A stretch of DNA of 64,000 nt from a bacterium (GTDB lineage: Bacteria > Planctomycetota > JAFGQW01), in the NCBI GenBank assembly GCA_030426805.1, contig JAUHXU010000001.1, positions 232,501-296,500 on the forward strand. Reading direction: 5' to 3'. Shown here one piece after another: positions 56,349 through 64,000 of this stretch (the stretch's first letter is position 1; each line of letters starts with the position of its first letter). The notes under the pieces were generated by a model. That model had not been told where the DNA came from, did not search any database, and was given only the letters and a program-made list of their open reading frames with translations. Made by a program: the position numbers and the translations under genes.

Positions 56349-57083
56349 ATGCTGCTGGAAAAGAGGGTCCTCGTACTGATCGTGGCCATGTTGGCCATTC
56401 TCGTCTGCGCGTGCGCGGGTTCCGCGTTTGCGCAGGACGAAGACGAAGACGCGCCGATCAACGCGTCGATCACCGTCGGCGACGTCATCAAGAACGCGGG
56501 CCCGATCGGCTGGGTCATCATCTTCGTGTCGGTCATCGCGCTCTCGCTCGCGATCGAGCACTTCATCTCCATCCGGCGCGACAAGCTCGCACCCCCGGAA
56601 GTCGTGGACCAGGTGCACGAGCTGTTCGACCAAGAGAACTACAAGGAGGCGATGGAGCTCTGCGAAGCCGAGCCCAACGTCTTCACGAACGTCGTCGGCG
56701 CCGCCCTGCACCGCATGCCGGGTGGCTTCGATGCGATGGAGGCCGCCGTCCAGGAGGTCGGCGAGGAAGAGAGCGTCAAGCTCCACCAGAAGATCAGCTA
56801 CCTGTCGCTGATCGGCACGATCGCACCGATGCTCGGACTGTTCGGGACGGTGTCCGGTATGATCGTGGCGTTCAACGTCATCGCGCAGAAGAAGGGTGCT
56901 GCGGACCCGGGCGATCTCGCCGTCGGTATTTCGCAGGCGCTCGTCACGACCTTCCTCGGTCTGCTCGTCGCGATTCCGACGATGGTCGCGTTCTTCTACT
57001 TCCGTAACAAGGTCGTGATGCTCGTCCTCGAGATCGGCGCGCTGATCGGCGAGCTCTTCGACAAGTTCCGCCCGAACGACTAG
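56349..57083 (+). CDS. exbB: ExbB/TolQ/MotA-type proton channel protein
   Basis: A 244-residue protein with an extra N-terminal signal-like helix (to AFAQ, about 29), then three membrane helices: IGWVIIFVSVIALSLAIEHF, LSLIGTIAPMLGLFGTVSGM and TFLGLLVAIPTMVAFFYF. The last two carry the family core with the GT-x-x-P-M-LGLFGTV signature. AAGGAG lies 9 bases before the ATG. Together with ExbD it forms a pentamer-dimer motor driven by the proton gradient, energising TonB-like or envelope-maintenance partners. Confidence 0.92.
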   Translation: MLLEKRVLVLIVAMLAILVCACAGSAFAQDEDEDAPINASITVGDVIKNAGPIGWVIIFVSVIALSLAIEHFISIRRDKLAPPEVVDQVHELFDQENYKEAMELCEAEPNVFTNVVGAALHRMPGGFDAMEAAVQEVGEEESVKLHQKISYLSLIGTIAPMLGLFGTVSGMIVAFNVIAQKKGAADPGDLAVGISQALVTTFLGLLVAIPTMVAFFYFRNKVVMLVLEIGALIGELFDKFRPND

Positions 57084-57095
57084 GAGGCGACGCCC

Positions 57096-57569
57096 ATGAA
57101 AATGAGCAAGTCCGACAACGAGCCGGAAGAACTCGATGTCGACATGACGCCGATGATCGACGTCACGTTCCTTCTGATCGTATTCTTCATGATCGTGATC
57201 GACCTCACGCAGCAGGACATCGTTCAGCTCCAGCTGCCGAAGGCCGAACACGGGACCCCGGACAAGAACCCGGAGAAGAACCGTCAGACGATCAACGTGA
57301 CGTGGGACAAGGTGCAGCGAAAGTCGACCATCATCTGGAAGCGCCAGGAGGTCGATTACACACAGCTCGGCAAGAACCTCTTCCCGATCGCGACCGGTCA
57401 CGGGATGATCGATCCCCAGACGCGGTTCTCGAAGCTGTTCGTGCTGATCCGTTGCGACCGGGATGCCCCGTTCAAGACGGTGCAGGAGATCATGCAGGTC
57501 TGCGCGACGCCGGAGCTGAAGATCTACAAGGTCATGCTCGCGGCCCGTGACGCGTCCGGGCAGAAGTAG
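57096..57569 (+). CDS. exbD: ExbD/TolR-like protein 1
   Basis: A 157-residue protein with one membrane helix. MTPMIDVTFLLIVFFMIVID contains the essential membrane Asp of the ExbD/TolR family, and a periplasmic domain follows. GGAGG precedes the ATG, 12 bases after exbB. A second ExbD paralogue follows, so the complex could contain a heterodimer of the two. Confidence 0.93.
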   Translation: MKMSKSDNEPEELDVDMTPMIDVTFLLIVFFMIVIDLTQQDIVQLQLPKAEHGTPDKNPEKNRQTINVTWDKVQRKSTIIWKRQEVDYTQLGKNLFPIATGHGMIDPQTRFSKLFVLIRCDRDAPFKTVQEIMQVCATPELKIYKVMLAARDASGQK

Positions 57570-57586
57570 AAGAGGAGGAGCACGAC

Positions 57587-58054
57587 ATGGCCTCATCGAA
57601 CGACCGTGCGATGAAGCGCGAGGTCAAGATGGAGTTCACGCCGATGATCGACGTGGTCTTCCTCCTCCTCATCTTCTTCATGTGCACGCTGAAGTTCAAA
57701 ATCCTCGAGAGCAAGATCGCGACCTTCCTCCCGACGGACAAGGGCTTGAACAAGAACTTCGAGGAGCTGGAGCCGGTCGAAAAGATCCGGATCCAACTGA
57801 GCCTTCGTGGCGAGCAATGCGTCTGCCGGATCAACGGGCAGTCGATGGGCATCATGCCCGGTGCAACCCAGGCGGCGTACTCGAAGATCATGCAGCTCAA
57901 GGCCGCCTCGGAGAAGAGCCCGGCGGAGATCAGTCCGGATCCTCGCGTGCAACACAAGCACGTCATCGACATCCTCGATGAGTGCATGCGCGCGAATCTG
58001 ACGGAGATCACCTTCACCGGCGCACTGCCGGATCTGAAGACGAAGAAGTCGTAG
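57587..58054 (+). CDS. exbD: ExbD/TolR-like protein 2
   Basis: A 155-residue paralogue of the preceding gene. EFTPMIDVVFLLLIFFMCTL carries the membrane Asp. The periplasmic part contains two Cys (ECMRAN region and QCVCRI) not seen in ExbD 1. It has its own GAGGAGG site and ends before a strong terminator, closing the unit. Confidence 0.93.
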   Translation: MASSNDRAMKREVKMEFTPMIDVVFLLLIFFMCTLKFKILESKIATFLPTDKGLNKNFEELEPVEKIRIQLSLRGEQCVCRINGQSMGIMPGATQAAYSKIMQLKAASEKSPAEISPDPRVQHKHVIDILDECMRANLTEITFTGALPDLKTKKS

Positions 58055-58077
58055 CTCGCGCTCGATTCGATCGACCG

Positions 58078-58107
58078 AAGGGCCCCCGCCACCGGGGGCC
58101 CTTTTTT
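58078..58107 (+). terminator. Intrinsic terminator after the exbB-exbD-exbD genes
   Basis: An 11-bp stem (AAGGGCCCCCG, 58078-58088, and its complement 58093-58103) with a CCAC loop is followed by an unbroken T-run to 58107. Confidence 0.93.
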
Positions 58108-58186
58108 CGTGCGGATCGCGGAGCAATCTCGATCTCGGGAACGAGAGCCGGTGGTCGGGTGACGAGGCGTGCGGTACACTGCGCCG

Positions 58187-60175
58187 ATGCACGCCCATCG
58201 CTCTTCGCCGCGCTCGCTCGGACGCGCGCTCGTCGCGCTCACGGTGAGCCTCGTCGCCGTCGCCGCGTTGATCGCACGGACGCGTCCCGAGGCCGACCGG
58301 TCGACCGCCCCCGCTCCCCCGCCCGCACTCGCGATGCCGGCGCCGGTCGCGAAGCCGAAGGCCGCGCCGAGCGTCGTCCTGATCACCCTCGACACGACGC
58401 GCGCGGACGCCCTCGGTTGCTACGGCGCCAAGGGCGATCCGACGCCGAACCTCGACCGCCTCGCAGCGCGCGGCGTGCGGTTCGAACACGCGCAAGCGCC
58501 GACACCGCTGACGCTGCCGAGCCACGCATCGATGCTCAGTGGACGCTACCCGCCGGAACTCGGCGTCCGCGACAACAGCCCGACGCCGGTCCCCGCTTCG
58601 ATCCCGCTCGTGCAGGAGGCCTACCGCACGGCCGGCCACTTCACCGCGGCGTTCGTCAGCGCCGAGCCGGTCCGGGCGCACTGGGGCCTCAAGCGCGGCT
58701 TCGACCTCTACAACGACGCGACCGCGCGCGTGTCCCGGCTCAGCCCCCCGGAACGCCGCGGCGACCGCACCGTCGAGATCGCGCTCCAGTGGCTGCGGGT
58801 GTGGTTGAAGACCGACAAGCCGTTCTTCCTGTGGGTCCACCTGTTCGACCCCCACCACCCGTACACCGCTCCGGAACCGTTCGCGAGTCGCTTCAAGGAC
58901 CCGTATACCGCCGAGGTCGCATTCGCCGACCACTGCGTCGGCCGGCTCCTCCGCGAACTCGACGCGGCCGGCCGAGCCGACCGGACCGCGATCGTCGTCG
59001 CAGCCGACCACGGCGAGGGCCGCGGCGAGCACGGCGAGGCGACCCACGGTCACCTGATCCAGCAGTCGACGATGCGGGTACCGCTGATCTTCTCGTGGCC
59101 GGAGCACTGGCGTTCGGGCGCGACCGCCCCCGAACCCGTGAGCCTCGCCGACGTCGCGCCGACCCTCTACCACCTGCTCGACGTCGCGGCCCCCGCGACC
59201 TCCGGGCGCACGCTGCTCGCGACACTGCGCGGCGAGCGCGCCCCGGCACCCCGTCCGATCTACGGCGAGAGCCTTTACGACTTCGTCCACTTCGGCTGGG
59301 CGCCGCTCTACTCGATCCGCGACGGCAACCGGGTCCTGATCGACGCCGACGGCGAGACGCGATTGTTCGACCTCGCACGCGACCCCGGCGAGCGGCGGGA
59401 CCTCGCAGAGACCGAACCCGACGTCGCGCGACGCCTCGCGCGGGAACTCGCCCGGATCCGGAGCGGATTCGCGACCGCGAAGACCGACGCCGGATCGCTC
59501 ACGGCGCCCCCCGGCTACCTCCAGGGATCGGCGGCCGGCCCGGCCCTCGCACGCGACCGGTCCCGCCGCGGCAAGCGGCCGATCCCGATGACGCGAATGC
59601 CGGCCGTCGACGCGTTCGAGGCCGCGAAGGACGCCTCGTTCCGCACCACCGATCGCGACGACGCGCTGTCGGCGATCGACCGCCTCCTCGCCGACGACCC
59701 GGACAACCCGAGCTTTCACTACTGGCGGGGCCGCGTGCTCCGCGACCTCGGCAACGCCGACGCCGAGCGCGGCAAAGCCGGCCACGCGGACGCGTTGAAC
59801 CACTTCACGGCCGCGATGGATGCGTTCCGCGCGACGCTCCGCCGGCGACCGGACCACCGCGGCGCGCAAGACCTGCTGCTCCAGACCACGCTGCTCGCCG
59901 GCGCCCCGGAGGCGACCCTGCGGCTCGGCCGCGCGATGCTCGACGAGGGGCACGACACGCCGATGGTCCGGGTCTTCATGGCCCAGGCACGCCTGCTGCC
60001 CGGCCCGCAGCGCGATCCGGACGAGGCCGCCGCCCTACTCCGCGCGACGATCGCCCGCCACGGCCCCGCCGAGGTTCACGCCGAGTTGCGCCGCGCGATC
60101 GCCCGCGAGCGGGCCCGCGACCTCCGGCGCGACCGGCCCACGCCCCCCTCCGAACGTAAACCCAAGAAGAAATAG
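58187..60175 (+). CDS. Sulfatase-fold hydrolase/transferase with C-terminal TPR
   Basis: A 662-residue envelope protein. An N-terminal helix (ALVALTVSLVAVAALIA) and an Ala/Pro linker lead to an alkaline-phosphatase-superfamily domain: VLITLDTTRADALGCYG (metal Asp), LTLPSHASMLSG, WVHLFDPHHPYTAP and AADHGEGRGEHGEATHG. The nucleophile position has Thr (TLPSH) rather than the Cys/Ser-x-Pro-x-Arg needed for formylglycine. The enzyme is therefore more like LtaS-type Thr-nucleophile phosphotransferases, or a non-sulfatase member. Helical TPR-like repeats fill the last 170 residues. Start: ATG 58187 is chosen, with GTG 58169 possible. Confidence 0.8.
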   Translation: MHAHRSSPRSLGRALVALTVSLVAVAALIARTRPEADRSTAPAPPPALAMPAPVAKPKAAPSVVLITLDTTRADALGCYGAKGDPTPNLDRLAARGVRFEHAQAPTPLTLPSHASMLSGRYPPELGVRDNSPTPVPASIPLVQEAYRTAGHFTAAFVSAEPVRAHWGLKRGFDLYNDATARVSRLSPPERRGDRTVEIALQWLRVWLKTDKPFFLWVHLFDPHHPYTAPEPFASRFKDPYTAEVAFADHCVGRLLRELDAAGRADRTAIVVAADHGEGRGEHGEATHGHLIQQSTMRVPLIFSWPEHWRSGATAPEPVSLADVAPTLYHLLDVAAPATSGRTLLATLRGERAPAPRPIYGESLYDFVHFGWAPLYSIRDGNRVLIDADGETRLFDLARDPGERRDLAETEPDVARRLARELARIRSGFATAKTDAGSLTAPPGYLQGSAAGPALARDRSRRGKRPIPMTRMPAVDAFEAAKDASFRTTDRDDALSAIDRLLADDPDNPSFHYWRGRVLRDLGNADAERGKAGHADALNHFTAAMDAFRATLRRRPDHRGAQDLLLQTTLLAGAPEATLRLGRAMLDEGHDTPMVRVFMAQARLLPGPQRDPDEAAALLRATIARHGPAEVHAELRRAIARERARDLRRDRPTPPSERKPKKK

Positions 60176-60239
60176 GACTAAGGAGTCCCCTTCCGAGCCG
60201 GCGGCGTTCACAATTGTCGTCGGGGCGCCGGGTTATTTG

Positions 60240-60269
60240 TTGGCGCCGGTTTCGGGGCCTTGCTATAAT
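60240..60269 (+). promoter_or_regulatory. Promoter of TPR-secretin 2
   Basis: TTGGCG (60240-60245), an 18-base spacer and a consensus TATAAT (60264-60269) preceded by TGC (extended -10). Two GGCGCCGG blocks (60224-60231 and 60242-60249), 18 bases apart, flank and overlap the -35 box and could be an operator. The predicted leader to the ATG at 60542 is about 265 bases. The rest of 60176-60541 holds no supported gene. AACAAGGGAAAAC early in the leader resembles a stretch in the leader of TPR-secretin 1. Confidence 0.75.
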
Positions 60270-60541
60270 CCCGCCCGCTTGCACGGTTGAAGAAACAAGG
60301 GAAAACACGACACGTTCACGGGGAGCGCCGTGGGTTCGCCCCACGGGAATCGCGCCTGGTGGACCTGGGTGGACTCGCCTCACTCGCGATTCAGCCTCGA
60401 TGTTCCAACGCACGTCTGCAACCCGAACACCCTCGCGACCCCGTTCGCGCACGGCTTCGATTGTCGACGATGTGACGAAATACCCCACCCGAGTGCTTTC
60501 GAGCCATTCATTGCGCCCATTCCAAAGCGAAAGGTACGGCG

Positions 60542-63151
60542 ATGCGTAGACGCATTCACCTCGGCACCGTGTTTGGGGCCGGTTTCGCGCTACTCGCATT
60601 CGGTAGTTGCAGCGCCGTCGGCACCACGGAGACCACTCCGGACGCCGGCGAGTCGCAAGAGCAGGTCCAACCGCTAGGCCTGGCTCCGCAAGACGAGAAC
60701 CCGGGAGGGGGCGCCCAGTCGGAGGACGAACGGCGCAAGCTCGCGGCGCAGAAGCGCGCGGTGATGATCGCCGCGTACATCGAAGACGCACGGCGCCTGA
60801 TGGGCCGCGGCGAGCTGGCACGCGCCGAGATGGCGCTGCTCAAGGCCGCCGAAGAGGACGGGACGAACCCGACCGTGCGCTCGTTGCTCGCCGATGTGCA
60901 GCGTCAGCTCGGCAAGCGCCCGGGCGAGGTCATGAGCCTCTCCGATCGCGAGACGCAGCTCCGCAAGGTCCGCGAGCAAAAGGCGCACGCCCAGGTGCTC
61001 CGCGAGCTCGAGGCCGGCGAGGCCGCGATGGGCGCGCAGGACTACGACAACGCGGTCCGCGCCTACGAGCGTGCGGCCAACCTGATGACCTGGCACCCGA
61101 GCATCGGTGCGCGTGAGCCGTCGCTCCGCGACCAGGCCGACGAGGGACTGCGCGCTGCGCGCGCCGCCGCCGAAGACGCCCGCCGCGTCTCCGGTGAGCA
61201 CGCACGCAAGATGGCCTACGAAGAGGTGCAGCGCCAGGAGAAGCGCGACGCCGAAGCCCGCGCGCGCCGCGCCGCCGCGATCATCGACGAGGCGCAGACG
61301 CGCTTCGAAGAGGACCGCTTCGACGAGGCCGAGCGCCTGGTCGACAACGTCCTCGACGACGATCCGCAGAACCCCGAGGCTCGCAAGCTCCGCGAGTCGG
61401 TGCGCCAGGCTCGCCACAACTACAACGACAAGCGCTTCGTCGAAGAGAAGAAGGAGCGCTTCCGTCTGTGGCGCCTCAGCATCCAAGAGACGAAGATCCC
61501 CGAGTCGAGCGTGATCAAGTGGCCCACGCAGTCGCACTGGGACAAGATCACCCGTGAGCGCGCGCACCACTCGCCGACGTGGGAGACCGAGGACTCGGTC
61601 GCGGTCGCCCGCATCAAGAACAAGCTCGCGAACGAGACGATCCCGATGCAGTTCGACGGGTCGGCGAGCCTGAAAGAGGCGCTCGACTTCATCAAGAACG
61701 TCGCGAACGTCCCGATCGTCTACGACGCGGAGATCAAGGACGAGGTGTCGTCCTCCGAGGTCGGCATCCCGCTGAACCTCGAGAAGATCAAGGTCGGCCG
61801 CGCGCTCGAGACCGTGCTCTCGGCGAAGCCCGAGTTCGGCATGACCTACCGCAACGACGTGATCTGGATCACGCGCGCCGAAAAGGCCGTCGGTCGTCCG
61901 ATCCCGGCCGTGCACGACGTCCGCGACATCACGATTCCGGTCCAGGACTTCACCCCGCCGGACATCGAGCTGAAGTCGCCGGGTGCGGACGAAGAGTCCA
62001 ACATCTTCGGCACCGTCTCGGACGAGGCGCCCCCGCCCTACAACGCCGAAGACCTGATCGAGCTGATCAAGGGCAACATCGACCCGACGACCTGGGATTC
62101 GATGGAAGGCGTCGGCATCGAGCTGATCTCGAAGCGTCTCGTCGTCGTGCACACGCCCGACACGCAGAAGAAGATCCGCCGCTTCCTGAACGATCTGCGC
62201 AGCTTCGCGACCGCGATCGTCACGGTCGAGGCGCGCTTCATCACGGTCCGCGACAACTTCCTCCAGGACATCGGCGTCGACTGGCGCGGCCTGGGCGGCG
62301 CGGGTCAGAAGGGCACGCTGGCGGTCCTCGACGACGTGACCAACGGCGCGCAGAACATGGCGAGCGCCGGCCTCGACAACGGCGGCACCGGCCTGCCGAT
62401 CAACAACATCCAGAGCCCGACCTCGGGTGCGTTCTTCAACGACGGTGAGGACGGCGACGTCCGCGCCCGCACGGAGAACATCTTCGACCGCGTGCTCGGC
62501 AGCATGCTCTCGTCGGTCGGCGGTCTGAGCCTCTCGTTCGCCTACCTCGACGACACGCAGCTCAACATGGTGCTGCGCGCGGTCGAGAAAAGCGAGCGCG
62601 CGACGCTGATGACCGCACCGCGCCTGACCGTCTACAACACCCAGCGCTCCAACATCACGCTGGTCAACCAGATCTCCTACATCCGGGACTACGACGTCGA
62701 GGTCGCGCAGACCGCGTCGATCGCCGACCCGGTCGTGGGAATCATCCAGGACGGTCTCGTCCTCGACGTGCGCCCGACGATCTCCAACGATCGCCGGTTC
62801 GTCACGCTCGAGCTGCGCCCGACGGTCGCGAACCTGATCGAGCCGATCCGCACGGTCACGACGACGCTCGGTAGCCAGACGCAGCCGGTCACGATTCAGC
62901 TCCCGGAGCTGATCGTGCAGAGCGCGGAGACCACCGTCACGGTGCCGGACCGCGGCACGGTCGTGATCGGCGGCCTGAAGAACATCCTCAGCGTCGACCG
63001 GCGCTCCGAGGTGCCGTTCCTCGCGGACATCCCGCTGCTCGGCTTCTTCTTCAGCCGCAAGGGCAAGTCCGAAGAGGCGCAAGACCTGATCCTCGTCGTG
63101 ACGGTCCAGATCAGCGACCTCGAGGAGCAAGAGGCGGCGCTCCGCAACTGA
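60542..63151 (+). CDS. TPR-secretin lipoprotein 2 (GspD/PilQ family)
   Basis: An 869-residue paralogue of the secretin at 49089. The signal AGFALLAFGSC places the lipidated Cys near residue 23. TPR-like helices follow (DARRLMGRGELARAEMALLK, AAMGAQDYDNAVRAYERA, RFEEDRFDEAERLVDNVL). The STN/N-domain part has MQFDGSASLKEALDFIKNVA and WITRAEKAV. The secretin domain (about 555-860) has TVEARFITVRDNFLQDIGVD, LMTAPRLTVYNTQRSNITLV, TVVIGGLKNI and VPFLADIPLLGFFFSRKG. It ends with a strong terminator. It differs from copy 1 mostly in the N-terminal half. Confidence 0.9.
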   Translation: MRRRIHLGTVFGAGFALLAFGSCSAVGTTETTPDAGESQEQVQPLGLAPQDENPGGGAQSEDERRKLAAQKRAVMIAAYIEDARRLMGRGELARAEMALLKAAEEDGTNPTVRSLLADVQRQLGKRPGEVMSLSDRETQLRKVREQKAHAQVLRELEAGEAAMGAQDYDNAVRAYERAANLMTWHPSIGAREPSLRDQADEGLRAARAAAEDARRVSGEHARKMAYEEVQRQEKRDAEARARRAAAIIDEAQTRFEEDRFDEAERLVDNVLDDDPQNPEARKLRESVRQARHNYNDKRFVEEKKERFRLWRLSIQETKIPESSVIKWPTQSHWDKITRERAHHSPTWETEDSVAVARIKNKLANETIPMQFDGSASLKEALDFIKNVANVPIVYDAEIKDEVSSSEVGIPLNLEKIKVGRALETVLSAKPEFGMTYRNDVIWITRAEKAVGRPIPAVHDVRDITIPVQDFTPPDIELKSPGADEESNIFGTVSDEAPPPYNAEDLIELIKGNIDPTTWDSMEGVGIELISKRLVVVHTPDTQKKIRRFLNDLRSFATAIVTVEARFITVRDNFLQDIGVDWRGLGGAGQKGTLAVLDDVTNGAQNMASAGLDNGGTGLPINNIQSPTSGAFFNDGEDGDVRARTENIFDRVLGSMLSSVGGLSLSFAYLDDTQLNMVLRAVEKSERATLMTAPRLTVYNTQRSNITLVNQISYIRDYDVEVAQTASIADPVVGIIQDGLVLDVRPTISNDRRFVTLELRPTVANLIEPIRTVTTTLGSQTQPVTIQLPELIVQSAETTVTVPDRGTVVIGGLKNILSVDRRSEVPFLADIPLLGFFFSRKGKSEEAQDLILVVTVQISDLEEQEAALRN

Positions 63152-63175
63152 TTCCTCCCCCCCACGCATCACACG

Positions 63176-63210
63176 AAGCCCCCGGCGCCACGCGCGCCGG
63201 GGGCTTTTTT
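63176..63210 (+). terminator. Intrinsic terminator after TPR-secretin 2
   Basis: A 13-bp stem (AAGCCCCCGGCGC, 63176-63188, and complement 63194-63206) with a CACGC loop runs into a T-tract ending at 63210. Confidence 0.95.
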
Positions 63211-63247
63211 CGTGCGGCCGATCGATTCGCGACGCTACGATGAGAGC

Positions 63248-63970
63248 ATGCCGGCGCTCAGGGCGATCTTCTTCGACATCGACGACACGCTTTACTCGAC
63301 GACGCGGTTCGCCGAGGAGGCGCGACGCGCGGCGATCGAGGCGATGATCGACGTCGGGTTGCGGGCCGACGCCGACGAGCTCTACCACGAGCTGCTCGAG
63401 GTCATTCACGAGTTCAGCGCGAACTACCCGAACCACCTCGACAAGCTGCTGCTCCGAATCGATCCCGCGACCTACGCCGGCCGCAATCCCGCGCTGATCG
63501 TCGCGGCCGGCGTCGTCGCGTATCACGAGACCAAGGATCGACGTCTCGCTCCGAACCCCGGCGTGCGTGAGCTGCTGAAGTCACTCGCGCAGTGCGACGT
63601 CGTCCGCGGGATCATCACCCACGGCACGACGATCAAGCAGGCCGAGAAGATCGTGCGGCTCGGGATCGCCCCCTACCTGACGCCCAACGCGATCTTCATC
63701 TCCGATCAGGTCGGGATCTCGAAGCCGAACGTCAAGCTCTACGCCCGCGCGCTCGGTGCGGTCGGCGTGCATCCGAACGAGGCGCTCTACGTCGGCGACA
63801 ATCCGCCCCACGACGTGGACCCGCCCAACCGCATCGGCATGTGGACCGTGCGGCTTCGCGTGCCCGGCAAGCACACCTCGACGCCGAGCGAGACGCCGGC
63901 ACGGTTCGAGGTCGATGACTTCGACGGGCTCGCCGCGGTGCTCCGCGACGCGTTCGGCCTACCGGTCTGA
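63248..63970 (+). CDS. HAD-superfamily hydrolase
   Basis: A 240-residue phosphatase-type protein. Motif I is IFFDIDDTLYST, with the nucleophile and acid Asp. Motif II is IITHGT, motif III is the Lys in ISKPNVKLY, and motif IV is YVGDNPPHDVDPP. A helical cap lies between motifs I and II (subfamily I). The substrate is unknown; such enzymes act on sugar phosphates, nucleotides or phosphoglycolate-like compounds. ATG 63248 was chosen because the longer frame starts inside the terminator. The last 30 bases of the window hold no feature. Confidence 0.88.
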   Translation: MPALRAIFFDIDDTLYSTTRFAEEARRAAIEAMIDVGLRADADELYHELLEVIHEFSANYPNHLDKLLLRIDPATYAGRNPALIVAAGVVAYHETKDRRLAPNPGVRELLKSLAQCDVVRGIITHGTTIKQAEKIVRLGIAPYLTPNAIFISDQVGISKPNVKLYARALGAVGVHPNEALYVGDNPPHDVDPPNRIGMWTVRLRVPGKHTSTPSETPARFEVDDFDGLAAVLRDAFGLPV

Positions 63971-64000
63971 CGCGATCGTCAGTCGGCCGGCGGCATCCAT

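Overview
The window is GC-rich chromosomal DNA, nearly fully coded, with Gram-negative envelope genes (secretins, lipoproteins, ExbB/ExbD, pseudopilins). Long TPR proteins, exported SHD1-like proteins and the gene content fit a member of the Planctomycetota. That assignment is an inference from gene content, because no marker phylogeny was possible here.

Layout. 1-5.0 kb: the edge of a leftward gene, then nnrE, an SGNH hydrolase, an L,D-transpeptidase and an exported propeller-like protein. 5.0-7.6 kb: aspS-rpmI-rplT, leftward and without infC. 7.8-15.2 kb: a complete F1Fo ATP synthase operon (atpZ, atpI-like, atpB-E-F-H-A-G-D) in which ndk stands where atpC is expected. 15.2-16.4 kb: a non-coding block of long repeats. 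16.4-23.8 kb: rqcH, lipoproteins, rnpA-yidD and a PpiD-like foldase.

23.9-43.8 kb: one tightly packed leftward run of twelve genes. It encodes a tandem-FHA membrane protein, a PilM-PilN fusion, a PilO-like protein, a TPR protein in the usual PilP position, five pseudopilins (G, H, K, J and I/V-like), an exported SHD1-like/zinc-ribbon protein, a parvulin-like lipoprotein and ScpB. The K pseudopilin is about 1,700 residues long. Lectin- or concanavalin-like modules appear to be inserted in several of these proteins. Upstream lies an FHA-GAF-AAA+ sigma-54-type activator (44.0-46.1 kb). This is the most unusual system in the window: it looks like a pseudopilus machine elaborated for binding an extracellular ligand. 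The GspE/PilB ATPase and the GspF/PilC platform are not in the window.

46.2-48.5 kb: an HD-domain protein, an NrnA-like phosphoesterase and a type-4 uracil-DNA glycosylase. 49.1-63.2 kb, rightward: TPR-secretin 1, two exported TPR proteins, ExbB-ExbD-ExbD, a sulfatase-fold/TPR protein and TPR-secretin 2. The two secretins are plausible outer-membrane pores for the pseudopilus machine. The ExbB/ExbD genes suggest a proton-driven energy-transducing complex coupled to the TPR proteins. A HAD phosphatase ends the window.
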